Below are positions 54,840 through 64,000 of a stretch of DNA of 64,000 bases, in pieces (the first letter of the stretch is position 1; every line of letters starts with the position of its first letter). A program made the translations under genes and the position numbers. Below the pieces are notes generated by a model. It searched no databases and was not told where the DNA came from. It saw only the letters and a list, made by a program, of their open reading frames with translations. The DNA is from Tausonia pullulans (taxonomy: Eukaryota > Basidiomycota > Tremellomycetes > Cystofilobasidiales > Mrakiaceae): NCBI GenBank assembly GCA_951802195.1, contig OX637621.1, forward strand, positions 1,364,001 through 1,428,000, read 5' to 3'.

Positions 54840-56519
54840 CTACCTTCCATCGCCTTGGATTAGAAGAAGGCGCGCCTTGAAGACCGCGATCCCTCCGATG
54901 ACGCTGGCCGTCAGGACGAGGACGGCGAGTAGGAACCAGAGGCAAGCCCAGGCTTTTACAACAGGCGCAAGTGTGTCAACATTGAACTTGGACAGACGCG
55001 AGGCGAGGGGAGAACGGACAGGAAGCCGAGCCAGACATCATGTCCTCGTATTGGTTGCAGTCGGATGGGTTCTGAGGTGAAGCGATCAGCCTTCGTCGAA
55101 CACGCATGCAATGCTGCGATACAAGAATACACACCGCTTTGTCAAAGAATCGCTCATCTGAGTAGTCCCAAACGACGTAGAAAAGGTGGAGGATGCCTGT
55201 GAAGAGGACTGTGACCGGAGGCGTTTTTATGAGGTGGCGTGGTGTGGCTGCGTCAGGATTGGCGGAAGCAGAAGGCAGGATGAAGGCGGTGGGACGGACC
55301 AAAGTACCGGAGGGCCTGGGGGGGGAGGAAGGCGAGTCCGGATCAGCGATGGCGGACTGGCTGGAGTGGATGAGAGGAGAGCGGAGGCACCTCGCCGTGA
55401 TCTCTGAAAAGCCACGATGGGACCGCATACCAATTAGCTCTATTCTCCATAACGGCATACATGAGTACGAGGGGACGCAATCACCCCCACCAAAGACCAA
55501 TCATCAACCCGAGCGTTGACAAGATCGAGGCGATGGGGATCCAGTGGTCGACAAGGCTCAGCGGAACCAGGAGACCGAGGCCGATCTGTGAAAGCGTTGG
55601 ATTAAGTCAGGAACCTCAGCTAGTCCACTGGCGAGAAGTCCTGAATTCACGAAGAAAGAGCAGATCTTGCTAGCGGTGATGTCGAACCCGCAGAACTTGA
55701 TCCACCCCACGCAGCAACGCGCGGGTTAGCATTCCCTTTCCTTCCATCAACCCTTCGCCCTGGCATACTACACTCACGATGAACACCCCTCCTATCACCA
55801 CACTCCCCAAGTACCCGGCTACCAGCGCCATCGTCGCCTTCCCGCTCTTGTATTCTTGCGTAAGCGTCCATGGAGGATGTGGCGGGCGGTCGGGGTTTGG
55901 GTAGGGACGGGGTTCGGCAAGGAGGAGGCCTTGAAAGCGGGTACAGCCGCCTTGGTTGGGATCCTGAAATTGGTGGAGAGCACACATTGGAACTCTGGTA
56001 GACTAAGTTGAGGGAAACGGCTACTTACGATGCATATCCTGGAGGGAGAGGAGCCGTCGGAGCATCAGTGCGGAACTTCAGATCGAACGCATCCAGTTTG
56101 TCTCTCACGAGAGCACCTCCCCTCCGCATACTACGCCGGCCATAACATGGCAGAACTCATGCCACCCGACGACGAAGAGCTTGAACCCGGCGAGGAAGTC
56201 GCGGCTGGAGTAGGTGTGCATGTCATCATCGAAGGGGGTAGGTGGGTCGGTTGGTTGAATGAAGGTCCACCTCCAAATGTCCGTCTGGTTTCTCACTCAC
56301 GCGACTGGCAAATGCCAGAAAACGAAGCCAAAGACGAAGAATATGCACAGAGAGATTATAGAAATCGTCTGGGAATGGGATGCGGGCGAGAGCCAACAGG
56401 TCAGTACTGGCGACGAGCACGCGTGTCTCGGCCGGACGATTCGCCAACAGCAGGAGACACACATTTCGTTCATTGGGCGTAATATCAGCTGCTCTCCGGC
56501 TAAGGGAGTGGAGAACCAT
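54840..56519 (-). CDS. Peptidase M50B-like multi-pass membrane metalloprotein
   Basis: Start at 56519 (MVLHSLSRRAADITPNERN); a GTGTGT donor joins TISIISLCIFFVFGFVFWHL, the first TM helix. Splicing then gives RDFLAGFKLFVVGWHEFCHV and MAGVVCGG, carrying the HExxH zinc site. Next DPNQGGCTRF, VAGYLGSVVIGGVFI, KFCGFDITASKICSFF, then further TM exons including LLVPLSLVDHWIPIASIL. A later exon has VLFTGILHLFYVVWDYSDER and NPSDCNQYEDM, and the last TM is WFLLAVLVLTASVIGGIAVF. This is the order of the fungal M50B-like family (HExxH-x-x-[AG]-x8-13-D-P-x-x-GG ... AGYLGS ... WD-x-x-D). These proteins resemble site-2 proteases but lack a proven substrate. About eight exons; some middle boundaries are approximate. 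Confidence 0.75.
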
Positions 56520-56741
56520 GCTTCCCCCATTGTTTTCCGGAAGCGGGGAAGAAGTATGGAAAGTGAGCGAGTCGTTGAAGCTGATGAGGTCGCGTAAGAC
56601 CGTATGAAAGCAGGTCGACGCGAGAGTGGTCGCTGTTGTCGCTGCTGCGGTGGCACCCGTTTTGGTTGAGAGAGATGGAAGCAGACAGGGCGGCGGCATC
56701 GGGGAGGTTCGCGCGTCGCAAGAGAGAGAAAGAAGGTGAGA

Positions 56742-56787
<46 letters not shown>

Positions 56788-57045
56788 TGAGAGAACGAGG
56801 AAGGACAAGGACGAGCTAGGCAAGGGTGAGTCGGAGCGGGGTTGGCCAGACAGGGGCTCGGAGGCGCCCACAGAGGAGCAGAAGTAAGAGCTGAGATGAT
56901 GAATGAACATCCGATGTCGAATAGATGGAAGGAAGTCGGTCTTGGTCGTTACGAAGTAATCGAGAGAGGAAGAAGGCCGAGTATCGTTGATCAAGTGTAG
57001 ATCGTTTGTAGAGATCGTTAAGTCCGTCTATCCATGCTCCTCCCT
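56520..57045. other. Intergenic between TLG2 (3') and the M50B-like gene (5')
   Basis: About 525 bp, dominated by purine-rich DNA with a (GA)n microsatellite. It forms the upstream region of the M50B-like gene, CT-rich on its coding strand. No gene seen. Confidence 0.45.
56746..56782. repeat. (GA)n microsatellite
   Basis: About 37 bp of nearly perfect GA dinucleotides, about 230 bp upstream of the M50B-like start. On that gene's strand it reads (CT)n. Confidence 0.85.
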
Positions 57046-58856
57046 TCACATTGGCCACTCCGGCCGTTTTCTCCGTCGCTTCGCACCGCCTCCCACAATC
57101 ATTCGAGCGCTTCCCAGCGGAGTTGGTGAGGCGAAGCTCTCGCGAACACCCATTGCGGGTACTGTCACTGGCGCCGGCGGTCCTGAGGATTGCGGAGGCG
57201 CCGACTGAGCGGAAAACGCAGGAGGAGTTGGTGAGAGTGTTGGGCCTCTGGATCGGGGCTTGTAGATTAGGACGATCTAAAAAGGGCAAGGCATTGATTA
57301 GTGTTTCTGGAAAGGGAGAAGGCCATACAGCATGTATCGATGACGCACCACGAGGCCGAAGATGAGAAGAACAAGAAGGAAGATGCATTTTCGCCGACCA
57401 GTGTTTTTCTGGTACCTGTAGGAGAAAGCGGGTTCCTCAGTCAGCTGCAATCCCTATCTGCTTAGAGAGTATGAGTGCACTTGGTAGCCGTCTCCAACTC
57501 CTCCACTGCCCCCGTCATCTCCCTTGCAACCACCTCCAAGTTGTATTCGACCGAGTCGAGCATCGTCCCCTGCTCCACGACCATGTCCCCGAGGTCCTGG
57601 AACAGCTGTGCAAGCTCGCCGATGGAGCGAGCGATCGAAGTGAGCTCGGCGTCTCGCTGGCGGATCGTGGCATCGAGGGAAGAGTGGTTCGCCTGAAGCT
57701 GGCTCTGCGACTGAGAGGCAAGAGTGGGAGAAGCATGAGTGAGTAAACGAGCGAGCCCCACCTCAGGAGAGAGTAGGAGCCGGACCATCTGCAGGTCCTC
57801 CTCGAGCGCATCCTGCCCTCCAGACGAGCCGAGCGTGATGGCACCTGATGCAATGAGCGCATCCTGGTTCTTGATGGCATGGCCCTGGAGTTCTGCGTTT
57901 CCACCGAGAAGGTCAGCAACAATGGAGCGTGTCCTCCTTCTCATGCTGTAACCGCGCATACTTTGCATGTAGACGCGCTGCTTCCGCCTGAACCCAGCAC
58001 TCATGTCCTGCACCTTCTGGGCGAGACCACGCTGGACGTTAGTCGCCGAGACGAGTTCGGCTCGCGAGTCGTTCCCTGGCGTTGTGTGGATGCGCTTGAT
58101 CTGGGTCTGGGCGGAACGGAAGTCCTGGGAGAGTTGGAGGGATTTGTCAGCCCCGCTTCTTATGCTGAGATAGAGCAAGACACACTCGTGTAATGGATGC
58201 CGTGAGAGCCTCGATCTCACGCTCCTCGGCCGAGCGATCCTTAAACCCTGGAAGGATATGCTTCGCGTGGAGTTTGTCGAGTGCCGCAACTGCAAAGGAA
58301 CAGCACGTTGTTTAGACAGGAGAGTCATCCAAGACGTGATGAGGAGGCTGGACACACCCTTCGTCGTGACCTGGGCAAGAAGCGCGTTCACCGCGTCGGA
58401 CGTGTCGACCCTGAAGAGACGCGTCGACGAACGAACGAGATCGAGAGCAGGACCGACAGATCAGTCCTGCGCGCAGAGGAAGACGGCAACGCCTCTCTCA
58501 TTCAATGGTTGGTCCGACACACCAGGCAGGCGGCAACCCAGCCAACGGCATGTCAATCGCGAAGCTGCCCTCGCGTCCTCCGGCCTCCCGCGACCGTCTC
58601 GACGACATCGTCGCCCGGGCCTTGCCTTTGCCCTTGCTGGGCCCTCCACCCATCAAGCCGGCCTCCTCGTCGTCATCGTCGTCTCCGCCGTTGTCGTCGT
58701 AGTCTATAAATTGGGGCCGGTGACCTGCAGATGGGTGCGAGCACGTCGAGCGGACGGAGAGGAAGAGCAACGTTCGGCTGCGGGTAAGGGGACTGAGCGG
58801 GGAAGGGGAGCGGAGAAGGTGCAGGACGCGTCAGATCACGGCCTTCGTCGAGCCAT
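57046..58856 (-). CDS. TLG2: TLG2 / syntaxin-16 type t-SNARE
   Basis: Qa-SNARE of the trans-Golgi/endosomal system. The N-terminus MARRRP splices to RTLLFLSVRSTC, the conserved Tlg2 start that binds the SM protein Vps45. Then FIDYDDN, an acidic run, MPLAGLPPAWVDTSDAVNAL (family motif LPPxWVD), LAQVTTK, DFRSAQTQIKRIHTTPGNDS, LVSATNVQRGLAQKVQDMSA and FRRKQRVYMQ. The SNARE helix reads DAELTSIARSIGELAQLFQD then LGDMVVEQGTMLDSVEYNLE (central Gln in LFQDLG), followed by KYQKNTGRRKCIFLLVLLIF and LVIVLIYKP as TM anchor. A Ser/Pro-rich tail beyond the anchor (SPTPPAFSAQSAPPQSSG to RKRPEWPM) is unusual for a tail-anchored SNARE but is known in Tlg2 relatives. About nine exons. Confidence 0.9.
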
Positions 58857-59445
58857 TGGGGGAGACAAGAGCGGCCTGGACGCACGCCGAAGCGGATGGG
58901 GTCGGGTGGTGGGAGAGACCCAGGGCGTTCGCCGGTGACGAGGGCCGGTCGCGATATGACATGGCTGGGCGGGGCGGGGCGGGGCGGGCTCGAGCTCGAG
59001 CCGGCCAGAGCTGACGATGGAGAGGCCTTCGGAGGAGCGCTGAAGGCGGCAGAAGTAAGAGGGGCTCGCGAGGGAGTGCCTTGAGACGAGCACGGGTGCT
59101 GGGCAGGACGTGTCGAGGAGCAGATGGTTGAGAGGAGGGAAGCCGCGCGCCCAGGTGGACCGACCACGTTTCAGCTCCTCCCCCGACTCTCCAACAGTCA
59201 CGACAATTCACCCATCATCCCCTTCGACCTGAATCAGCCATCCCCGGCGATCCCTCATTCTCACCCTCATTCTCACCCTCATTCTCACCCTGCATCCGCC
59301 AGTCAGCCCGCCACCCCCCGACGACGCGCCCGCCTCCTCACCCGGGCCTCGCCGTCGTTCGCTGCCAGAAGCGTCCGCCGCCGCGTGCCAATCGACGTCG
59401 ACCGTCGACAAGCCTCCGACCTCCTCGCACTCGCCTCCCTCGAGT
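58857..59445. promoter_or_regulatory. Divergent promoter region, TLG2 and the large Ser/Pro-rich gene
   Basis: About 590 bp. It contains four GGGGC units in tandem at about 58968-58988 and three exact copies of the 12-mer CTCATTCTCACC at 59254-59289, within the probable 5' UTR of the plus-strand gene. Frames crossing the region are low-complexity. Confidence 0.5.
59254..59289. repeat. Three tandem copies of a 12-bp unit
   Basis: CTCATTCTCACC repeated three times without mismatch, about 160 bp before the chosen start codon of the following gene. Unit length is a multiple of three, so it could also lie in coding DNA if a start further upstream were used. Confidence 0.85.
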
Positions 59446-62400
59446 ATGATGGTCTCCCCCCCGCCAGCAGCAGCAGCCCTCCAACCGCGCTCGCCCGCGC
59501 TGGAGATTGCCACGCACTTGCCGCCCGCATTCGACATGGAGGCGGGTTCCTCGTCGACCTCGCCGCCGGGAGCGTTCGAGTTGCCGGTGCCGTCGCCGCT
59601 CTCGCCCTTCGTGCGTGATCGTCGTCGCTCTCCTCTGGGAGGAATGACCCCCTGAAGCCCCTCGCCCCTTCAGCCGCAGAACCCTTTCCTCACCGAGCCC
59701 TCCGACTCGCTGCCGCACGAGCAGCAAGAGCGCAACGAGCAGCAGCCGGATTCGGGCCCTTCCCTGCCGGAGTCGCTGTCAGCGCTCCCCTTGCCCGGGA
59801 TCCATCTCGGGAGCTTCAGCTCCATCAAGCCTGCAGACTTTGACCAGCCGAGGGAGCGGGTGAGTTCTGGGTCGTGACCGTGCTCGAGCGAAGCCGCGAA
59901 CAGAGAGGAGGGCACGTGGTCCGCCGTCTCGCTCGGGGACAGGCGCGTTCGTGCGCGCGAGGCTCCTTGCCAGCCTGCTCTCCTCGCCCGATGCGTCGTT
60001 GGTTTGGGTCCGTTCTGGCCTTCCCTCCTTCCTCCAGCGAGGCGAGATTGCGGCGGCGCTCAACGGCCAATGCTTCCCGCCCTGCACCAAGCCCTGCGTC
60101 CATCTCGGGCGACCGCCTGCACGTAGAGCCCACGACGACCGGCGCCAGCGGCGCGAGCGAGCCTCAGCTCAGCGAACGGCGTCCGCTCGCGCCGCCCCCG
60201 ACCGATGGAGAGCGCAGGTCACGGCGGGCGACGGGGACGCGGCCCACGCGTTCGTCATCCTCCGCAGTCGCTGTCACTCTTCCATCGTCGCTGCCGTCCG
60301 CCCCCAGCTCGCCGCTGGCGTCTTCCGCTTCCCCTCCACACCCGCTCCACGCAGTGGCAATCACGCGCCGGCCTGCGGGCTGGCGCTCGCTCGTGCGTTT
60401 TGTCCGTTTCTGCCGACCGAGACCTGACCCTGTGGATCCTGCGCTGCGCTGCCCCTCCCCCTCCAGGCGAGTCCGACCTCCCCGCCGTCGCATCGGTCCC
60501 CGTCGTCCCCTTCCGCCCGATCCTTCACGCCGGCGTCCCCACCAGAGTCCGAGCGCATGCCCTCCCCCCGCGACAGTGCGGCCGTCTCCCGGCGCAAGAC
60601 GGTCGGCGCCTCCGTCGTCGCCGCGAGCAACTATCACCATCTGCGCGCGGCTGAGGCTGGGCAGCAGGGGGGTGGGGAGGTGATGCGTGGGTTGGGGATC
60701 ATCGATGTGGAGGAGGCGGCGGAGACGGAGGCGAGGGAGATGGGCAGGCTGACGACCGGTGAACGGCGGCGCGCGCCTTCGCCGTCGGGCTCGGGGAGCC
60801 GTGGAGGGGGGGCAGGGCTCGCGCTCCCAGATGGCAACTCGACCTTTGGGTCCAAGGGGAGGCAGCAGCAACGCTCGCTGCCTGACCCGTCGACCGAGGG
60901 GAGCAGGAGCCGGAGCAGCGGGCGGAGTCGAAGCTGGGAATGCACCCCTGCCTCTCTCGTGCCTCCTCACTCGCCGACGCGCGGTGGAGGTGCTCTCCAG
61001 CCGACGAGGTCTGCATCCAACGCCACGACCAGGACGACGACCTCGAGCTCCTCCTTCCCTCCCTTGCCCAAGCCACCACCGATGATCCCTTCGGCCGACT
61101 CAAGCACCGCCACGCCGCCTACCCCGCTGATGCCAACGGCGTCCTCCTCCCTCTCACCTGGAGCCAGCGGCCGCCCTCGCACCCCCCAAAACGGCGAGGG
61201 CGAGTCCACGAATCGAGCGGGCGTCGGCTCGCGCGAGATGTTCTCTCCCTCGCGCGAGATGTTTTCTGCCTCGCGCGATTCATTCTCCGCTCCCAAGCCG
61301 CCAGGCGGAGGCGGCACCCGGCCGTCCCACAAGCAAGGTGACCCGTCCTACTCGTCTCTGAAAGGCGCAGGTGGCGCCTCGCCGTCGCCCGCAAAGTCGC
61401 CTACGGTACGACGAGCGCTCCCTCATCCGCCTCCGACGCCTTCGGATCCATACCAGAGCCAGCAACAGCAGCTGCAGCAGTCGCCGATCATGCGCGACGC
61501 AGATGAGCCTCCCTCGGGCCCCAGCACCTCTACGCGAGACCAACAACGCCGCGGCCAGCGCGAGTCGCTCTCGACGTACGTCCCGGGCGTCGCGAATGCT
61601 CTGGGACCCTACCCGACGGTTGGGAGTGGGCCTGTGAGGAGGAGCTTAGAGCCGTGGGCACAGACGGTGCCGTTGGGGATGCCTGGGTTACCGGTGGCTG
61701 GGCCCGGGGGAGAAATTTGCATTGAGTGAGTGAGGAGCTGAGAAGGTCCTTGACACCCACCCGTGAGGCTCATCAGCTGGCTTCATTTCTGTCCAGGTGT
61801 ATGACGCGCGACAACGACCTCATCAACGTCGACGTCACCTCGCCCGGTGTCTGGGCTCGCCGGTCTGACGCCGACGTCGAGGACCTCGCGCAGCGCGAGG
61901 CCGATGGCGAAGATATCACTGACTCGCTTGAGGGCGGTCGGAGCTGGGAGGGGGGAGGACCCGTCGGGATGGGCATGGTACCCGGTCTCGAGGGCTCGTT
62001 GAGGAGGACGCTCAAAGGCCATCGGCTGACGGAAGAAGCACTCAAGGAGTGGACGCTCAAGGTCGGTAATAGTTGTGCTGCTCTCTTCCCTCTCTGCAAT
62101 CGTCTGTGGAACTCGACTGACTGAAGCCGATGAATCTCTTACTAGAACCCCCCTGCCTCAACGCACCGCTTTCAAACGCTCCAAGTCTATCTCCTTGGTC
62201 AGTCTCGGCTTATCTCCGCCGAGGCTTCCGCCCGTGCAGCCGCCCAGGGCACGACAGCCTCCCTCGAGTCGCGCATCCACGCGACCAAGATCCGCGAGAC
62301 GTTCGCTCCTGCACCCGTGCGGCGGGATCCGGAAGCATCTCGTCTCAGGCAGCAGCAGCAGCAACATCAGCAATCCCAGCAGCTTGCTCAGCAGCAGCAA

Positions 62401-64000
62401 CAAGTGCCACAGCGGACATTGGGCTCCTCGCAGATGTCCCTGGAGGGGTCAGCCGCTGTCGAGCGACAGAGGAGCGCCACGGGGTACTCCGGCGGCCCAT
62501 CCATGTCTCCTCGCATGCCGGCACCGCTGGCTCAACAGCAGCAACAGCAGCCTTCCCAACAGCCGGCGGCGCTGCATCATCCGCCTCGCTCGGCGACAGT
62601 CCCCGGCGGCGTTCAAACAGGCGGCGCCAACATGCAACAGCCGTCCCAGCGGATCTCGTCCGCCTCGACGCTCTTCGGCCCACCCCCAGACCTCGCCCAG
62701 CTCCGACTGACGGCATCGTACTCGGCGCTTGAGCCGCCGGTGTCCTCTTCAGCCCGCGAGCCGCGCATCTCCTCCCCTTCGGGCGGCCAGGTCGTCCGCC
62801 CGTTCAGCTTTGCCGTTTGGGCGGGCGGAGGAGGCGATGGCGGTCGAGGCCGGAGCGCGAGTGCGGGAGGAGGTATGGGCGCGAACGCGAACGGAGGCGG
62901 TAGCGAGCACGGTGGTCGTGGAGGTTTCTTCCGAGGTCGGTGGGGCGGCGGAGGAGGAAGTAGTCAGGCGAGCCACGGGACGGGCAGGAGGAGTTTCTGG
63001 GGTGGAAGTGGATCCATGATGGACATGCAGTAAGGCTCCTCCCTCCTCTCCTCCCTCCTCTCCTGTCTCTCTCTCTCTCTTTCTCTCTTCCTGTCTCTCG
63101 TTAATTTGTTGCTGACCTCCCCTCCCCTTCCTTTTTCTTCCCTGTGTTTCTCCTCCAGCGTCGGCCTCGAACGAGATCGCGAGCGCGAGATGAGACTCCA
63201 CTCTGCACCGTACCAGCCCGGGCCCGCCTCGGCGGACGAGCTTCGTTGGCAACAACCGGACTTGTACTCTCTCGCGGGATCCTCAACACTTCAATCGGAG
63301 TTCCCCCCAGGCTCGGGCAGCCTTCCGGCGTCTCCGACGCGTGGCATGGGGAGTGCTGGCAACAGGCAGAGTCGAGTTGAGCCGGTCGCGTCACCGAAGA
63401 AGAAGAAAAAGGGCTTGAAGGCGTTCTTCTCCAAGCTCGGTGGAGGTTCCGTTAAGTCGAATTCGTCCTTCGGCAACTCGCCCCAGGTCTACCAGCAAAA
63501 CACGTTTGGGACCGCCGATCACAACCCGAACGATGACGACCTCGACTCGCCCTTGCCGCCGCCACCAAGCCTGGGTTACCTCGCTCGGAGCGGCACGGGG
63601 GGCAACCATCGCAGCGGAACGACCTCGCCCGGCAACGGTGGGGGTCCCAATTCAACCCGAGAGAGCTCGCACTCGCCCTCAAGCTCGTGGTCCGCCTCGT
63701 CTGTCATTTCCATCCCGGGCCTCAACCCGCCTCCGCTCTCAACAGGGCCAAGTTTTGCCTCAACCCAGCACCCGCGATCTGTCTCCTCCCCTGTCGGCCA
63801 CGCCGCCCTCCCTCCACAAGGAGGAGGACCAGGCAGCGGGGGCTCCTCCCACCTCAAGGCGGGCTCGCTTTCTTCAGCCTCCATGTTGTTCCGTTCTGGG
63901 TCTCCTCCGCTCATCTCGCCCACCTCGCTTCGGTTCCCGGCGCGTCGAGGCTCCCGCGACACCATGGGCAGCCGAAAGAGCGGGCTTGGGCCCGATGGGG
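59446..64000 (+). CDS. Very large Ser/Pro/Gln-rich disordered protein, 5' part (3' end outside window)
   Basis: Start at 59446 (MMVSPPPAAAALQPRSPALE). Spliced exons read SPLSPF-PQNPFLTEPSDSL, HLGSFSSIKPADFDQPRER, a Ser/Pro-rich exon, then SARSFTPASPPESERMPSP and RKTVGASVVAASNYHHLRAA. After long low-complexity sequence comes the only conserved-looking block: GEICIECMTRDNDLINVDVT then SPGVWARRSDADVEDLAQRE, split by an intron inside the Glu codon. LTEEALKEWTLK, THRFQTLQVYLLGQSR and SAEASARAAAQGTTASLESR follow, then poly-Gln and Gly-rich stretches, KKKKKGLKAFFSKLGGGSVK and more Ser/Pro. At least six introns. The ICIEC..RD.D...VDVTSPGVW..SD block recalls a conserved motif in uncharacterised fungal proteins. 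No catalytic domain is seen. Function unknown; a scaffold role is speculation. Confidence 0.72.

Noticed and set aside
59124-59618. 164-codon frame starting upstream of the large Ser/Pro-rich gene
   Set aside because: It is out of frame with the downstream exons; the frame starting at 59446 joins in phase to PQNPFLTEPSD and onward.

Overview
The window is eukaryotic chromosomal DNA from a GC-rich, intron-dense basidiomycete fungus. Very short introns (mostly 50-100 nt), micro-exons, an ERT1-type Zn2-Cys6/PAS regulator and a Rom2-type RhoGEF point to a red-yeast-like lineage (Pucciniomycotina, Microbotryomycetes such as Rhodotorula or Sporobolomyces). The genus is inference. I see no rRNA, tRNA, CRISPR array, transposon or virus-derived element. 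The window is ordinary, densely packed euchromatin with 30 protein-coding genes, two of them cut by the window edges, plus one weak small-ORF candidate.

1-13 kb: the 3' part of a Nudix hydrolase, CDC123 (eIF2 assembly), ERT1 (gluconeogenesis regulator), GPI11 (GPI-anchor synthesis), an enolase-superfamily D-galactonate dehydratase, a DUF3074 START-like protein, a tiny unknown protein and a bli-3-like flavin-reductase-fold protein. 13.5-21 kb: pyruvate carboxylase with about 1.5 kb of upstream non-coding DNA, and a glyoxalase/VOC protein. 21-28 kb: one very large gene, a DEP-DH-DH-PH-CNH Rho exchange factor with an apparently duplicated DH domain and an intron that is almost entirely a hairpin.

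28.6-38 kb: PBDC1 (eEF1A chaperone family), a mitoribosomal protein, the mitochondrial Mg2+ channel MRS2, and a TPR protein carrying a CCCH zinc finger. 38.5-48.6 kb: a weak secreted-peptide candidate beside a symmetrical inverted repeat, an unknown small protein, a selenoprotein-K-like membrane protein with Cys in place of Sec, the cap trimethylguanosine synthase TGS1, a RING-CH (MARCH5-like) membrane E3, mitoribosomal uL11m, a peroxiredoxin-like protein and an RS-rich nuclear protein. 48.6-64 kb: CBP3, ATP synthase subunit g, VTA1, CBP6, an M50B-like membrane metallopeptidase, the t-SNARE TLG2, and the 5' part of a huge Ser/Pro/Gln-rich protein running off the right edge.

Two themes recur. 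Mitochondrial biogenesis is over-represented (bli-3-like, mL59-like, MRS2, uL11m, CBP3, ATP20, CBP6), including both partners of the Cbp3-Cbp6 cytochrome b assembly factor within 6 kb. Central carbon metabolism is represented by ERT1, D-galactonate dehydratase and pyruvate carboxylase. Gene models are hand-spliced from reading frame, GT-AG signals and family motifs. Outer coordinates are firmer than some internal exon boundaries.
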